This document shows, piece after piece, positions 27,237 through 35,109 of a stretch of 64,000 nucleotides of DNA. The position numbers were made by a program, and so were the translations under genes. The notes below the pieces were generated by a model. That model ran no database searches and was not told the DNA's origin. It was given only the letters and a program-made list of their open reading frames with translations. The first letter of the stretch is position 1; every line of letters starts with the position of its first letter. Origin of the DNA: Bog-532 sp963828445 (GTDB lineage: Bacteria; Actinomycetota; Actinomycetes; Streptosporangiales; Streptosporangiaceae); contig CAWHFP010000005.1 of assembly GCA_963828445.1 (NCBI GenBank), positions 251,599-315,598 on the forward strand, read 5' to 3'.

Positions 27237-27654
27237 TCAGTACCAGCCCTTGGCCTGCTCGTGGCTTTCCGCGGCGCACGGTGACCCGTAGGTGTCCTTG
27301 ATGTAGGTCAGGCCCCACTTGATCTGGGTGGCCGCGTCCGACTTCCAGTCCGGGCCCGCGCTGGCCATCTTCGACCCCGGGGTCGGCCTGCGGGATCCCG
27401 TAGGCCCCGGTGGACGGGTTGGTCGCGGTCACGTTCCAGCCGCTCTCGTGCTGCCACAGCGGCTCCAGGCAGGAGAACTGGCTGGACGACCAGCCGAACG
27501 ACGCCAGCATGGACTTGGCGACCGATTCCGGGGAGCCGGAGCCGGCCGGGGCCGCGCTGGCCGAGGCCGCGCTGGCCACGGTGAGCGCGCCCGCCAGGGC
27601 GGCGACCGTGAGCTTGTTCCGATTCCGGGTGATGATGAGCCGGTCCCGCGACAA
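27237..27654 (-). CDS. Secreted transglycosylase-like protein (one frameshift)
   Basis: About 138 residues. TTG start 27654 with AAGGG 5 nt upstream, as in the paralogue at 28266-28976. Signal peptide KLTVAALAGALTVASAASASA, then a lysozyme-like domain: MLASFGWSSSQFSCLEPLWQHESGWNVTATNPSTGAYGIPQ, with the catalytic Glu in HESGW. The frame breaks near 27380 and continues as SKMASAGPDWKSDAATQIKWG to a C-terminal KGWY; one extra G in GGGG explains it. Predicted to cleave peptidoglycan outside the cell. A CRP-like site lies about 220 nt upstream. Confidence 0.85.
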
Positions 27655-27655
27655 G

Positions 27656-27675
27656 GTGACCCTTCAGCTGGTCAC
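27656..27675 (-). promoter_or_regulatory. Hairpin over the RBS of the transglycosylase gene
   Basis: GTGACC and GGTCAC pair around an 8-nt loop. In the mRNA the AAGGG ribosome-binding site lies half in the stem and half in the loop, just before the TTG start, so it could limit translation. Rpf-like genes of other actinomycetes often carry a c-di-AMP (ydaO) riboswitch in their leader; I could not confirm its consensus here. Confidence 0.35.
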
Positions 27676-27871
27676 GCGCGGCCGGGCTCGGCTCGCGGCG
27701 CGACTTCCTTCGCCCCTGGGGTGCCCGGGCCGCCGCGATGGGCGGCCGGGCGATCGCTCGTGGACATGGCGCGGGGCAGGGCACCGGCCGCGCGGAGCGG
27801 CCATCCTCGAGCAGGGCGCTGACGACCATCCACCATGCCGGATGAATGAAGCGACCATGACCAGAATCAAC

Positions 27872-27887
27872 AGTGATCTGGATCACA
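27872..27887. promoter_or_regulatory. CRP/GlxR-type site AGTGATCTGGATCACA
   Basis: Fits TGTGA-N6-TCACA with one mismatch and has an extended dyad GTGATC-TG-GATCAC. It lies upstream of the transglycosylase gene at 27237-27654. In Mycobacterium the cAMP receptor protein regulates an rpf gene of the same lysozyme-like class, which makes the site plausible. Confidence 0.55.
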
Positions 27888-27889
27888 TG

Positions 27890-28260
27890 CACGGTATTCA
27901 GCGGTCATTCCAGCGCGCCCTCGGGCCTCCGGCCTGCGGAAACATTACTCTTTTGCCGTCTGGCCCTTATTACGGAGCAATCACACGCGGGCCATGCCCA
28001 TTACCCCGCGAAGCTCAATATTTTTATCGAAGGTCTTTGAGTGCTTCTTTCGGCCATTACCAATGGTACCGGTAATATTAAACGCAAAGTAGCGTATCAA
28101 ACTCAAAGAGTAATCTTACGAAAATGTGACGGCCGGGCGGAAAACCGGGCACGAGGGGACAGCACGGTATATCGCCCATTCGATACGGGCGGCAGGCCGG
28201 ACACCGGTCCGTCCAGGCCCGGGCTCAGCGGCCCGGGGTTCAATCCGGACCAGCACCGGG
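27890..28260. other. AT-richer intergenic region
   Basis: About 370 nt between the two transglycosylase genes with clearly lower GC than the surroundings, above all 27930-28120 (runs such as AATATTTTTATCG). No frame shows coding bias. It holds the dyad ATTACCAATGGTACCGGTAAT (about 28055-28075) and probably the promoter region of the 27237-27654 gene and the terminator of the 28266-28976 gene. Confidence 0.55.
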
Positions 28261-28265
28261 CCGGT

Positions 28266-28976
28266 TTAGTAATAGTTGTTGGCTTCCTCGAAATCCCAGG
28301 CGGCGCAGGGCGAGCCGTAAACGTCCTTGATGTAACCGAGCCCCCACTTGATCTGGGTGGCCGGATTCGTCAGGTAATCGGACCCGGCGCTGGCCATCTT
28401 CGACGCGGGCAGCGACTGCGGAATGCCGTAGGCACCGCTCGGATTCTCGGCGTCATAACGCCAGCCGCTTTCCCGGTTCCACAGGCTCTCCAGGCAGCTC
28501 ATCTGCGACGTGGAGAAGCCGAAGTCGCCCAGCATGTTGTAGGCGATCGACTGGGCCGTGCCCGGGTCCGGGGCGGCCACCGGCGGCGGGGCGCTGCCTC
28601 CCGAGGTCGAGCTGGACGAGCTGGACGAGCTCGACGAGCTGCTGCTGGACGAGGCCTCACTGGCCTTGACCACGGAAGATGGCGTGACGACCTTGGCCTT
28701 GGCCACCACCGTGACCGTACGTGAGGCCTGGCTCATGACCACCGCCTGCTGGTGCTCCTGCTGGAGCAGAGCGACGGTCTTGGTGTTGGTGATGGCTTCC
28801 AGGCCGGCGGCCGCGCCTGAGGCACCCGAGGAAGAAGGGCCCATCATCCAGGCGGCTGCGGAAACGCCCCCCACCGCGATTGCCGCAACGACTGCTGCCG
28901 GAAGAATGACCCCGCTACGGCGAATAAAGCGATTAGTTCGCCGCCCACTTCGGGCACCTGTCCGGTGTCGTGACAA
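28266..28976 (-). CDS. Membrane-anchored transglycosylase-like protein with poly-Ser linker
   Basis: 236 residues. TTG 28976 is preferred because AAAGGA precedes it, matching the paralogue; a GTG 48 nt upstream gives the longer alternative. Order: basic N-terminus, membrane helix SGVILPAAVVAAIAVGGVSAAAW, a helical segment with KAKVVTPSSVVKASE, a run of about 18 Ser, a Gly/Pro linker, and a lysozyme-like domain with catalytic Glu in LWNRESGW and the shared ending QIKWGLGYIKDVYGSPCAAW. Exported peptidoglycan hydrolase, paralogous to 27237-27654. Confidence 0.88.
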   Translation of the reverse strand: MSRHRTGARSGRRTNRFIRRSGVILPAAVVAAIAVGGVSAAAWMMGPSSSGASGAAAGLEAITNTKTVALLQQEHQQAVVMSQASRTVTVVAKAKVVTPSSVVKASEASSSSSSSSSSSSSSSTSGGSAPPPVAAPDPGTAQSIAYNMLGDFGFSTSQMSCLESLWNRESGWRYDAENPSGAYGIPQSLPASKMASAGSDYLTNPATQIKWGLGYIKDVYGSPCAAWDFEEANNYY

Positions 28977-29089
28977 GGCAATCCTTTCATCAGCCAAGTG
29001 CACCGAACGGGTCCGTCCGGGCACATAGACCGCTGCGGTTGCACAAGGCAGCGAATCTGAAGGTCAAGCACTTTCCCGGCTGAATGAAC

Positions 29090-29118
29090 GTCAAATGCGA
29101 ATGACGTAGCGCATTGAC
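29090..29118. promoter_or_regulatory. Imperfect inverted repeat upstream of the transglycosylase gene
   Basis: GTCAAATGCG (29090-29099) and CGCATTGAC (29110-29118) are complementary apart from one A. It lies about 115 nt upstream of the TTG 28976. Operator or hairpin; no family assigned. Confidence 0.35.
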
Positions 29119-29195
29119 TACAGCGGGATTGCGTAAGGAGCACTTACCGTCGGCGACCTAGACTGCCAGAAAAGGGGGTGGGGTCCGCAACCGAT

Positions 29196-29215
29196 TCGCC
29201 GAGGTTCCTCGGCGA
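29196..29215. promoter_or_regulatory. 9-bp inverted repeat TCGCCGAGG-TT-CCTCGGCGA
   Basis: Perfect arms, 2-nt centre. It stands 16 nt upstream of the CRP-like site in the leader of the CoA-transferase gene. May be an operator or the terminator of an upstream transcript. Confidence 0.4.
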
Positions 29216-29231
29216 GGTTGACCGGCAGTGC

Positions 29232-29247
29232 TGTGACCTTAGTCACA
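29232..29247. promoter_or_regulatory. CRP/GlxR-type site TGTGACCTTAGTCACA
   Basis: Exact match to the actinobacterial CRP/GlxR consensus TGTGA-NNTNNN-TCACA, 66 nt before the ATG of the CoA transferase. Suggests cAMP-dependent carbon-status control of that gene. Confidence 0.7.
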
Positions 29248-29312
29248 TCTCACTGACGGTGTTTTCATCACCACCAATCGCGATATTTCCACCCGTAACA
29301 GGAGGGCGCCCG

Positions 29313-30506
29313 ATGACGGACAGCAGTGCGACCGCGGCCGGCGGCCAGCGAAGCGAATTGCCGCTGCGGGGCCTGCTGGTGGTGGCGCTGGAACAGGCGG
29401 TCGCGGCTCCGTTCGCCACCCGGCAGCTGGCCGACCTGGGGGCGCGGGTCATCAAGGTGGAACGCCGCGGCGCCGGAGACTTCGCCCGCGGCTACGACCG
29501 GTCGGTGCACGGCCAGTCCAGCTACTTCGTCTGGCTCAACCGGGGCAAGGAAAGCCTGGAACTGGACGTCAAGGAGCCCGGCGACCGGGCCGTGCTGACC
29601 GCGCTGCTGGCCCGGGCCGACGTGTTCGTGCAGAACCTGGCCCCCGGCGCGGCCGGGCGGCTGGGGCTGGGCGCCGAGGCGCTGCGCGCGCGCCACCCGG
29701 CCCTGATCACCTGCTCGGTGTCCGGCTACGGCGACCAGGGCCCGTACCGCAGCAAGAAGGCCTACGACCTGCTGGTCCAGTGCGAGGCCGGCCTGCTGTC
29801 GGTGACCGGCGGCCCGGACGCCCCGGCCAAGGCGGGCATCTCGGTGGCCGACATCGCGGCCGGCATGTACGCCTTCAGCGGCATCCTGACCGCGCTGTAC
29901 GAACGGGAGCGCACCGGCCAGGGCACCAACGTGGACGTGTCCATGCTGGAGGCGCTGGGCGAGTGGATGAGCCAGCCGGTCAACTTCACCGTCTACGGCC
30001 AGCACCCGGCCCGGCGGACCGGGGCCCGGCACACGTCGATCTCCCCCTACGGGCCGTACACCGTGGCCGGCGGCGGGCAGGTGTTCATCGGCATCCAGAA
30101 CGAGCGCGAGTGGGCCGTGCTGTGCCAGCAGATCCTGGGCCGCCCCGAGCTGATCACGGACGAGCGGTTCGCCACCAACGTCGACCGGGTCGCCCACGAC
30201 ACCGAGCTGACCGCGATCATCGAGGCCGCCCTGGCCGGGTTCCCGGCCGACCGGCTCACCGACCGGCTCGACCAGGCCGGGATCGCCAACGCCCGGCTGC
30301 GCACGCCCCAGGAGTTCGCCGAGCACCCGCAGCTGGCGGCCCGGGACCGCTGGCGCGAGGTGGACACGCCGGGCGGGCCGGTCCGGGCCCTGCTGCCGCC
30401 GGTCACGGTGCCGGGCCGGGAGCCGCTGATGGGCCCGGTGCCCGCGCTGGGCCAGCACAACGAGGCCATCCGGGCCGAGCTGGGCCTTCCCCGCGACCGA
30501 GACTGA
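29313..30506 (+). CDS. CaiB/BaiF family (class III) CoA transferase
   Basis: 397 residues. Start ATG 29313 with AGGAGG about 7 nt upstream; the frame is open further upstream without a ribosome-binding site. Family features: LRGLLVVALEQAVAAPFATRQLADLGARVIKVE, the NRGKESLELDVKEP loop, and GNRx-like SVSGYGDQGPYRSKKAYDLLVQ containing the catalytic Asp (KAYDLLVQ). Class III enzymes move CoA between carboxylic acids, often in aromatic or carnitine-type catabolism. It precedes the meta-cleavage region but has its own CRP-type site and no GntR box. Confidence 0.92.
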   Translation: MTDSSATAAGGQRSELPLRGLLVVALEQAVAAPFATRQLADLGARVIKVERRGAGDFARGYDRSVHGQSSYFVWLNRGKESLELDVKEPGDRAVLTALLARADVFVQNLAPGAAGRLGLGAEALRARHPALITCSVSGYGDQGPYRSKKAYDLLVQCEAGLLSVTGGPDAPAKAGISVADIAAGMYAFSGILTALYERERTGQGTNVDVSMLEALGEWMSQPVNFTVYGQHPARRTGARHTSISPYGPYTVAGGGQVFIGIQNEREWAVLCQQILGRPELITDERFATNVDRVAHDTELTAIIEAALAGFPADRLTDRLDQAGIANARLRTPQEFAEHPQLAARDRWREVDTPGGPVRALLPPVTVPGREPLMGPVPALGQHNEAIRAELGLPRDRD

Positions 30507-30604
30507 CGGCCCCTCCCCTTCCCCTGGACTGAGACTGACCACCCCTCCCCTTCCCCTCGCCGGCAAACTGCACCCTCTCCCCTTCCACTCCCCTGCCAAA
30601 CTGC
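30502..30604. repeat. 31-bp repeat with pyrimidine-rich core
   Basis: GACTGAC followed by CCCCTCCCCTTCCCCT occurs at 30502 and 30533, 31 bp apart; a degenerate third copy (CACCCTCTCCCCTTCCACTCCCCT) runs to 30596. The first copy includes the stop of the CoA-transferase gene. The minus strand has repeated G4 runs that could form a G-quadruplex. Confidence 0.7.
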
Positions 30605-30613
30605 ATACAGTTT
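30598..30613. promoter_or_regulatory. GntR-type box AAACTGCATACAGTTT (site 1)
   Basis: 16-bp pseudo-palindrome 20 nt upstream of the acetaldehyde dehydrogenase ATG. The same sequence or its reverse complement stands at 37395-37410 and 42548-42563, with a degenerate copy at 37440-37455. An isolated half-site CAAACTGCA lies at 30574. Confidence 0.8.
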
Positions 30614-30633
30614 GAGGGGAACGAGGAGGGCGA

Positions 30634-31539
30634 ATGAGCAAGGCGACGGCGGCCATTGTCGGGCCGGGCAACATCGGCACCGACCTGCTGGCCAAGCTGC
30701 GGCGCAGCGAGCACGTCGAGGTCCGCTACATGGTCGGGGTCGACCCGGACTCCGACGGACTGCGGCGGGCCCGCAAACTCGGGCTGGAGGCCTCGGCGGG
30801 CGGCGTGGACTGGCTGCTGGCCCGGGACGAACAGCCGGACCTGGTGTTCGAGGCCACCTCGGCCCGGGCCCACCAGGCCAACGCCCCGCGCTTTGCGGCC
30901 GCGGGCATCCAGGCCGTGGACCTGACCCCGGCCGCGGTCGGACCGCTGGTCTGCCCGGCGGTCAACCTGGACCAGCACCGCGCCGCCCCCAACCTCAACA
31001 TGATCACCTGCGGCGGCCAGGCCACCATCCCGCTGGTGCACGCGGTGTCCCGGGTGACCCCGGTGCCGTACGCGGAGATCGTGGCCTCGATCGCGTCGCG
31101 TTCGGCCGGGCCGGGGACCCGGGCCAACATCGACGAGTTCACCGTGACCACGGCCCGGGCCATCGAGCAGGTCGGCGGGGCCGGCCGGGGCAAGGCGATC
31201 ATCGTCCTCAACCCGGTCGACCCGCCCATGATCATGCGGGACACGGTGTTCTGCGCCATCTCCCCCGACGCCGACCAGGCCGCGATCGCCGAGTCGGTGC
31301 TGGCCATGACGGCCGAGGTGGCCCGCTACGTGCCCGGCTACACGCTGCGGGCCGAGCCGCAGTTCGACCCGCCTAACGACACCTGGCCCGGCTGGGCCCG
31401 GGTGGCGCTGTTCCTGGAGGTCCGCGGCAACGGCGACTACCTGCCGCCCTGGGCCGGCAACCTGGACATCATGACCGCGGCCGCGGCCCGGGTCGGCGAC
31501 CTGCTGGCCACTTCGGCCCGCACGGGGGTGACGGCATGA
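30634..31539 (+). CDS. mhpF: Acetaldehyde dehydrogenase (acylating)
   Basis: 301 residues, MhpF/BphJ/HsaG family. Converts acetaldehyde (or propanal) with CoA and NAD to the acyl-CoA, the last step of meta-cleavage catabolism. NAD-binding IVGPGNIGTDLL at the N-terminus, catalytic Cys in NMITCGGQATIP (about residue 131), and conserved TVTTARAIEQVGGAGRGKAIIVLNP. ATG 30634 follows GAGGAGGG. Its stop overlaps the aldolase ATG (ATGA), as expected for the channelling aldolase-dehydrogenase pair. Confidence 0.95.
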   Translation: MSKATAAIVGPGNIGTDLLAKLRRSEHVEVRYMVGVDPDSDGLRRARKLGLEASAGGVDWLLARDEQPDLVFEATSARAHQANAPRFAAAGIQAVDLTPAAVGPLVCPAVNLDQHRAAPNLNMITCGGQATIPLVHAVSRVTPVPYAEIVASIASRSAGPGTRANIDEFTVTTARAIEQVGGAGRGKAIIVLNPVDPPMIMRDTVFCAISPDADQAAIAESVLAMTAEVARYVPGYTLRAEPQFDPPNDTWPGWARVALFLEVRGNGDYLPPWAGNLDIMTAAAARVGDLLATSARTGVTA

Positions 31540-32610
31540 CCGATCAGGTTCGTATTACCGACTCGACGCTGCGGGACGGGTCGCACGCCATGCGGCACCA
31601 GTTCACCGAGGGCCAGGTCCGCGCGGTGGTGTCCGCGCTGGACGGGGCCGGGGTCGAGGTCATCGAGGTCTCGCACGGCGACGGGCTGGGCGGTTCCTCG
31701 TTCAACTACGGGTTCTCCGGCACCGACGAGATCCAGCTCATCCGGGCGGCGGTGGACGAGGCGACCGCGGCCCGCATCGCCGTGCTGCTGCTGCCGGGCG
31801 TGGGCACGGTGGCCGACCTGAAGAACGCGCAGGCGGCCGGGGCCACGGTGGCCCGCATCGCCACCCACTGCACCGAGGCCGACGTGTCCGTCCAGCACTT
31901 CGGGGCCGCCCGCGACCTGGGCATGGAGACGGTCGGCTTCCTGATGCTGGCCCACCGGCTGGAGCCGGCCGAGCTGGCCCGGCAGGCCCGGATCATGGTC
32001 GACGCGGGGGCCCAGTGCGTGTACGTGGTGGACTCGGCCGGGGCGCTGGTCCTGGCCGGGGCCCAGACCCGGGTGCAGGCCCTGATCGACGAGATCGGCG
32101 GCCAGGCCCAGGTCGGGTTCCACGGTCACCAGAACCTCTCGCTGGGGGTGGCCAACTCGGTGCTGGCCGTCCAGGCCGGAGCGGCCCAGATCGACGGGGC
32201 CCTCTGCGCCCTGGGTGCGGGGGCCGGGAACGCTCCGACGGAAGTCCTGGCCGCGACCTTCGATCGAATGGGGGTGCGTACCGGCGTGGACGTGCCCGGG
32301 GTGCTGGCCGCGGCCGAAGAGGTGGTCGTCGCCATTTATTGTGCGGCGGCCGTGGATGGACCGGTCCTCGATCGTGCAGGGCTACGCCGGGGTGTACTCC
32401 TCGTTCCTGCTGCACGCCCAGCGAGCGGCCGAGCGCTACGGCGTGCCCGCCCACGCCATCCTGGAAAAGGTGGGCGAGGCCGGGTACGTCGGCGGCCAGG
32501 AGGACATGATCATCGACGTGGCCCTGGCCCTCCGCGAGGAGCGTGAACTCGCTGGTCAGGACGGCACTGGCCGGCCAGAGTGTCGAGTAGAGCCTAAAAT
32601 CGGGGCATGA
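31536..32610 (+). CDS. mhpE: 4-hydroxy-2-oxovalerate aldolase (one frameshift)
   Basis: About 357 residues, DmpG/BphI/HsaF family, splitting 4-hydroxy-2-oxoacids to pyruvate and an aldehyde. DREAM-TIM barrel with the initial ITDSTLRDGSHAMRHQFT (Arg/Asp metal and substrate site), HGDGLGGSSFNYGF, and metal His pair in GFHGHQNLSLGVANS. The frame breaks near 32340: EEVVVAIY continues one frame on as PWMDRSSIVQGYAGVYSSFLLHAQ, the normal C-terminal dimer-contact region. One extra base at 32340-32345 would explain it. The end overlaps the TetR gene by 4 nt. Confidence 0.92.
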
Positions 32611-33230
32611 GCCGGTGGGAGCCCAACGCGCGCGGCCGGCTGGAACAGGCCGCGGCCGAGCTCTTTGCTGAGCGCGGCTACGACCAGACCACGGTGGCCG
32701 ACATCGCCGAACGGGCCGGCCTGACCGAGCGGACGTTCTTCCGGCATTTCAGCGACAAGCGCGAGGTGCTGTTCTCCGGTCAGGAGCAGTTCCGGGACAG
32801 CTTCGTCAGCGCGGTGGCGGCGGCGCCGGCCGGGGCCACGCCGGTGGAGGCGCTGGCCGCGGGCCTGTACGCGTCCGGGGAGCGGCTGCAGAGCCGGGCC
32901 GAGCTGTCCCCGCACCGGCAGGCCATCATCGACGCGCACCCGGAGCTGCAGGAGCGCGAGCTGATCAAGATGGCCCGGCTGGGTGAGGCGGCCGCGGCCG
33001 CGCTGCGCGACCGCGGCGTGGCCGAGCCGGCCGCCACGCTGACCGCGGACACCGGCATCGCGGTGTTCCGCATCGCGTTCGCCCGCTGGCTGGCCGAGGG
33101 GGTCGCGCGACCGCTCCCCGAGGTCATGAAGGAGACCCTCGGGGAGCTGGTCGCGCTGTACGCGCCCCCGGCTGCGGCCCCGGCGTCCACGCGCGCCGGT
33201 CAGCTCCCGGTGACCGGGGTGATGTTGTAG
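32607..33230 (+). CDS. TetR-family transcriptional regulator
   Basis: 207 residues. Helix-turn-helix RLEQAAAELFAERGYDQTTVADIAERAGLTERTFFRHFSDKREVLF at residues 11-56, then a ligand-binding domain of the common TetR_C type. ATG 32607 overlaps the aldolase stop (ATGA). The 3' end overlaps the convergent FAD oxidase gene by 31 nt. Target unknown; may control the neighbouring BBE-FAH operon or itself. Confidence 0.92.
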   Translation: MSRWEPNARGRLEQAAAELFAERGYDQTTVADIAERAGLTERTFFRHFSDKREVLFSGQEQFRDSFVSAVAAAPAGATPVEALAAGLYASGERLQSRAELSPHRQAIIDAHPELQERELIKMARLGEAAAAALRDRGVAEPAATLTADTGIAVFRIAFARWLAEGVARPLPEVMKETLGELVALYAPPAAAPASTRAGQLPVTGVML

Positions 33231-34645
33231 TTGGCCCGGAACAGGTTCTCCGGGTCGTACTGGGCCTTGACCCGGCCCAGCCTGGCGTACTTCTCCGGGC
33301 CGCCGAGGGCCTCCACCACCCGGTCCAGCTCGTCCATGTTCAGCATGTTGAAGTAGACGCCCCGGCCCAGCCAGGGGTCCAGGTCGGCCACGGCGGCGCG
33401 GGTCCGGGCCATGTAGTCGGCATCGTGGGCCGGGTCGTCCCAGCGCATGGCGAAGTTCAGCCAGAGCTGGTAGCCACGGTTGGAGAACGCGGTGGCGTCC
33501 TCGGCCACGTCGCCGATGGCGCCGCCCAGGCCGATCAGCTCGACCTCGCCCTCCATCGGCATGTCGCTCCAGAACCGCACCAGCGTGTCGATGGCCTGGT
33601 CGGACAGGTCTTCGACGTGGGCTTCCTTGGTGTAGTAGCGGTGGCCGTCCTCGAACTCGACGTCGATCAGCTTCTGCACCCCGGCCGCGAACGGCAGCAC
33701 CGTGGCCGCCGACACCGCGGGCCGGCCCACCGACCGGAGCCGGTCGATCAGCTCCACCCCTTCGGGGGCTTCGGCGTCCTCCAGCCACATGGCCACCAGC
33801 ATCAGCAGCCGCTTGCCGACCAGCTCCGGCGGCACGAACGGCAGCGCGGGCATGTCGTGCTTGAGGGCCGCGTGGTAGCCGACCGAGCGGGGCAGCGTCG
33901 GGTACAGGGCCCAGTACTCGCGCAGGGCCTGGGCCGCGTCCTCCACCTCGTAGAGCGCGACCCCGATCCGCATCATCGGGCCGAACTCCTGGGCCCGGAA
34001 CGTGAACCGGGTGACGATGCCGAAGTTGCCGCCCCCGCCGCGCAGGGCCCACATCAGGTCCGGGTGGTCGGCCTCGGTGACCTCGATGACCTCCCCGCTG
34101 GCCAGCACCAGCTCCAGGGAGACGAACTGGTCGCAGGTCAGGCCGTAGGGGCGGGAGAACCAGCCGATGCCGCCGCCCAGGGACAGCCCGGCCACCCCGG
34201 TCTCGGACATGATGCCGGCCGGGACGATCAGCCCGTGCGCGGAGGCGGCCGCGTCCACGTCACCCAGGCGGCAGCCGCCGCCCACGTGGACCAGCTTGTT
34301 CTCCGGGTCCACGGTGACCTCGCGCAGGCCGCTCAGGTCGAGGGTCAGGCCGCCCTCGGACATGCCCTTGCCGGCCACGTTGTGACCGCCGCAGCGGACC
34401 GAGGGGTACAGGCTGTGCTCGCGGGCCACGTTGACCGCGGCCACCACGTCGGCCGTGCTGGTACAGCGCAGGATCAGGCCGGGACGCCGGTCGATCATGG
34501 CGTTCCACAGCTGGCGGGCCGACTCGTACTCGGGGTGGTCGGGGCCGATGATGTCGCCCTTGAACTGGCCGTCCAGCTGCTGGGTGATGCGGGCGCGCAG
34601 GTCGGCGTCGATCAGCGTGGCCGCGGGGCTGGTGAGATCAGTCAT
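33200..34645 (-). CDS. FAD-linked oxidase, BBE-like
   Basis: 481 residues, berberine-bridge-enzyme-like flavoprotein. FAD-binding domain with RPGLILRCTSTADVVAAVNVAREHSLYPSVRCGGHNVAGKG, where the His can carry 8-alpha-linked FAD, and GLSLGGGIGWFSRPYGLTCDQ; the Cys for the second covalent bond is not evident. The substrate domain follows, and the C-terminal BBE motif reads KAQYDPENLFRANYNI. Oxidises alcohols or reduced aromatic/alicyclic compounds in the family. Last gene of a minus-strand operon that starts at 37388. Confidence 0.92.
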   Translation of the reverse strand: MTDLTSPAATLIDADLRARITQQLDGQFKGDIIGPDHPEYESARQLWNAMIDRRPGLILRCTSTADVVAAVNVAREHSLYPSVRCGGHNVAGKGMSEGGLTLDLSGLREVTVDPENKLVHVGGGCRLGDVDAAASAHGLIVPAGIMSETGVAGLSLGGGIGWFSRPYGLTCDQFVSLELVLASGEVIEVTEADHPDLMWALRGGGGNFGIVTRFTFRAQEFGPMMRIGVALYEVEDAAQALREYWALYPTLPRSVGYHAALKHDMPALPFVPPELVGKRLLMLVAMWLEDAEAPEGVELIDRLRSVGRPAVSAATVLPFAAGVQKLIDVEFEDGHRYYTKEAHVEDLSDQAIDTLVRFWSDMPMEGEVELIGLGGAIGDVAEDATAFSNRGYQLWLNFAMRWDDPAHDADYMARTRAAVADLDPWLGRGVYFNMLNMDELDRVVEALGGPEKYARLGRVKAQYDPENLFRANYNITPVTGS

Positions 34646-35109
34646 GCCGTCACCGCCTCTCCGGTCTTGATCCGGCGCATGGCGGCCAGGGTGGCCGCCA
34701 CCGCCTTGAGGTAGTCGCCGGTCATCGAGTCGGCGTACTCCTGCTCGCCGGCTGAGCCACCTTTGACGCCCTGGACGACCAGGGCGAAGCTGAACCGCAG
34801 CCGCAGGTCGTCACCGTCGCCCTCGATCTCGTTGGCGATCGTGCCCAGCACCGGCCCGGCGATCCGGGTGAAGGTGACCCGGTGCGGCTCCTCCATGGTG
34901 ATCCGTTCGGTGAACCGCTGGCCGCGGAAGTCGATGTCGCGGTCGAAGGTGGTGTCGCTGATCCGGTCGGTGACCTCGCAGTAGGTCATGCTGGGCACGA
35001 ACGGCAGCGCGTTGTTGGCCTTCAGGACCAGGCCGTCCCAGACGTCAGCCCGGGACAGCTTCGGCTCCCCCGGCTCGTTCGCCGGGAGGGCGTGCGAGAC
35101 GAAGATCAT
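34642..35109 (-). CDS. DUF1857/AtaL-like SRPBCC protein
   Basis: 155 residues, START/SRPBCC fold of the DUF1857 group: SRADVWDGLVLKANNALPFVPSMTYCEVTDR then RDIDFRGQRFTERITMEEPHRVTF. The group binds small hydrophobic or polyketide-like ligands; no catalytic residues can be assigned. ATG 35109 overlaps the FAH stop and its own stop overlaps the BBE-oxidase ATG, so it belongs to the operon. Confidence 0.85.
   Translation of the reverse strand: MIFVSHALPANEPGEPKLSRADVWDGLVLKANNALPFVPSMTYCEVTDRISDTTFDRDIDFRGQRFTERITMEEPHRVTFTRIAGPVLGTIANEIEGDGDDLRLRFSFALVVQGVKGGSAGEQEYADSMTGDYLKAVAATLAAMRRIKTGEAVTA

Noticed and set aside
27660..27890. ydaO (c-di-AMP) riboswitch upstream of the transglycosylase gene
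   Set aside because: A few resembling pieces (GGGGCGAA, GAGCCGAGCCCG) occur in the minus-strand leader, but I could not trace the full conserved core, so no riboswitch is annotated.
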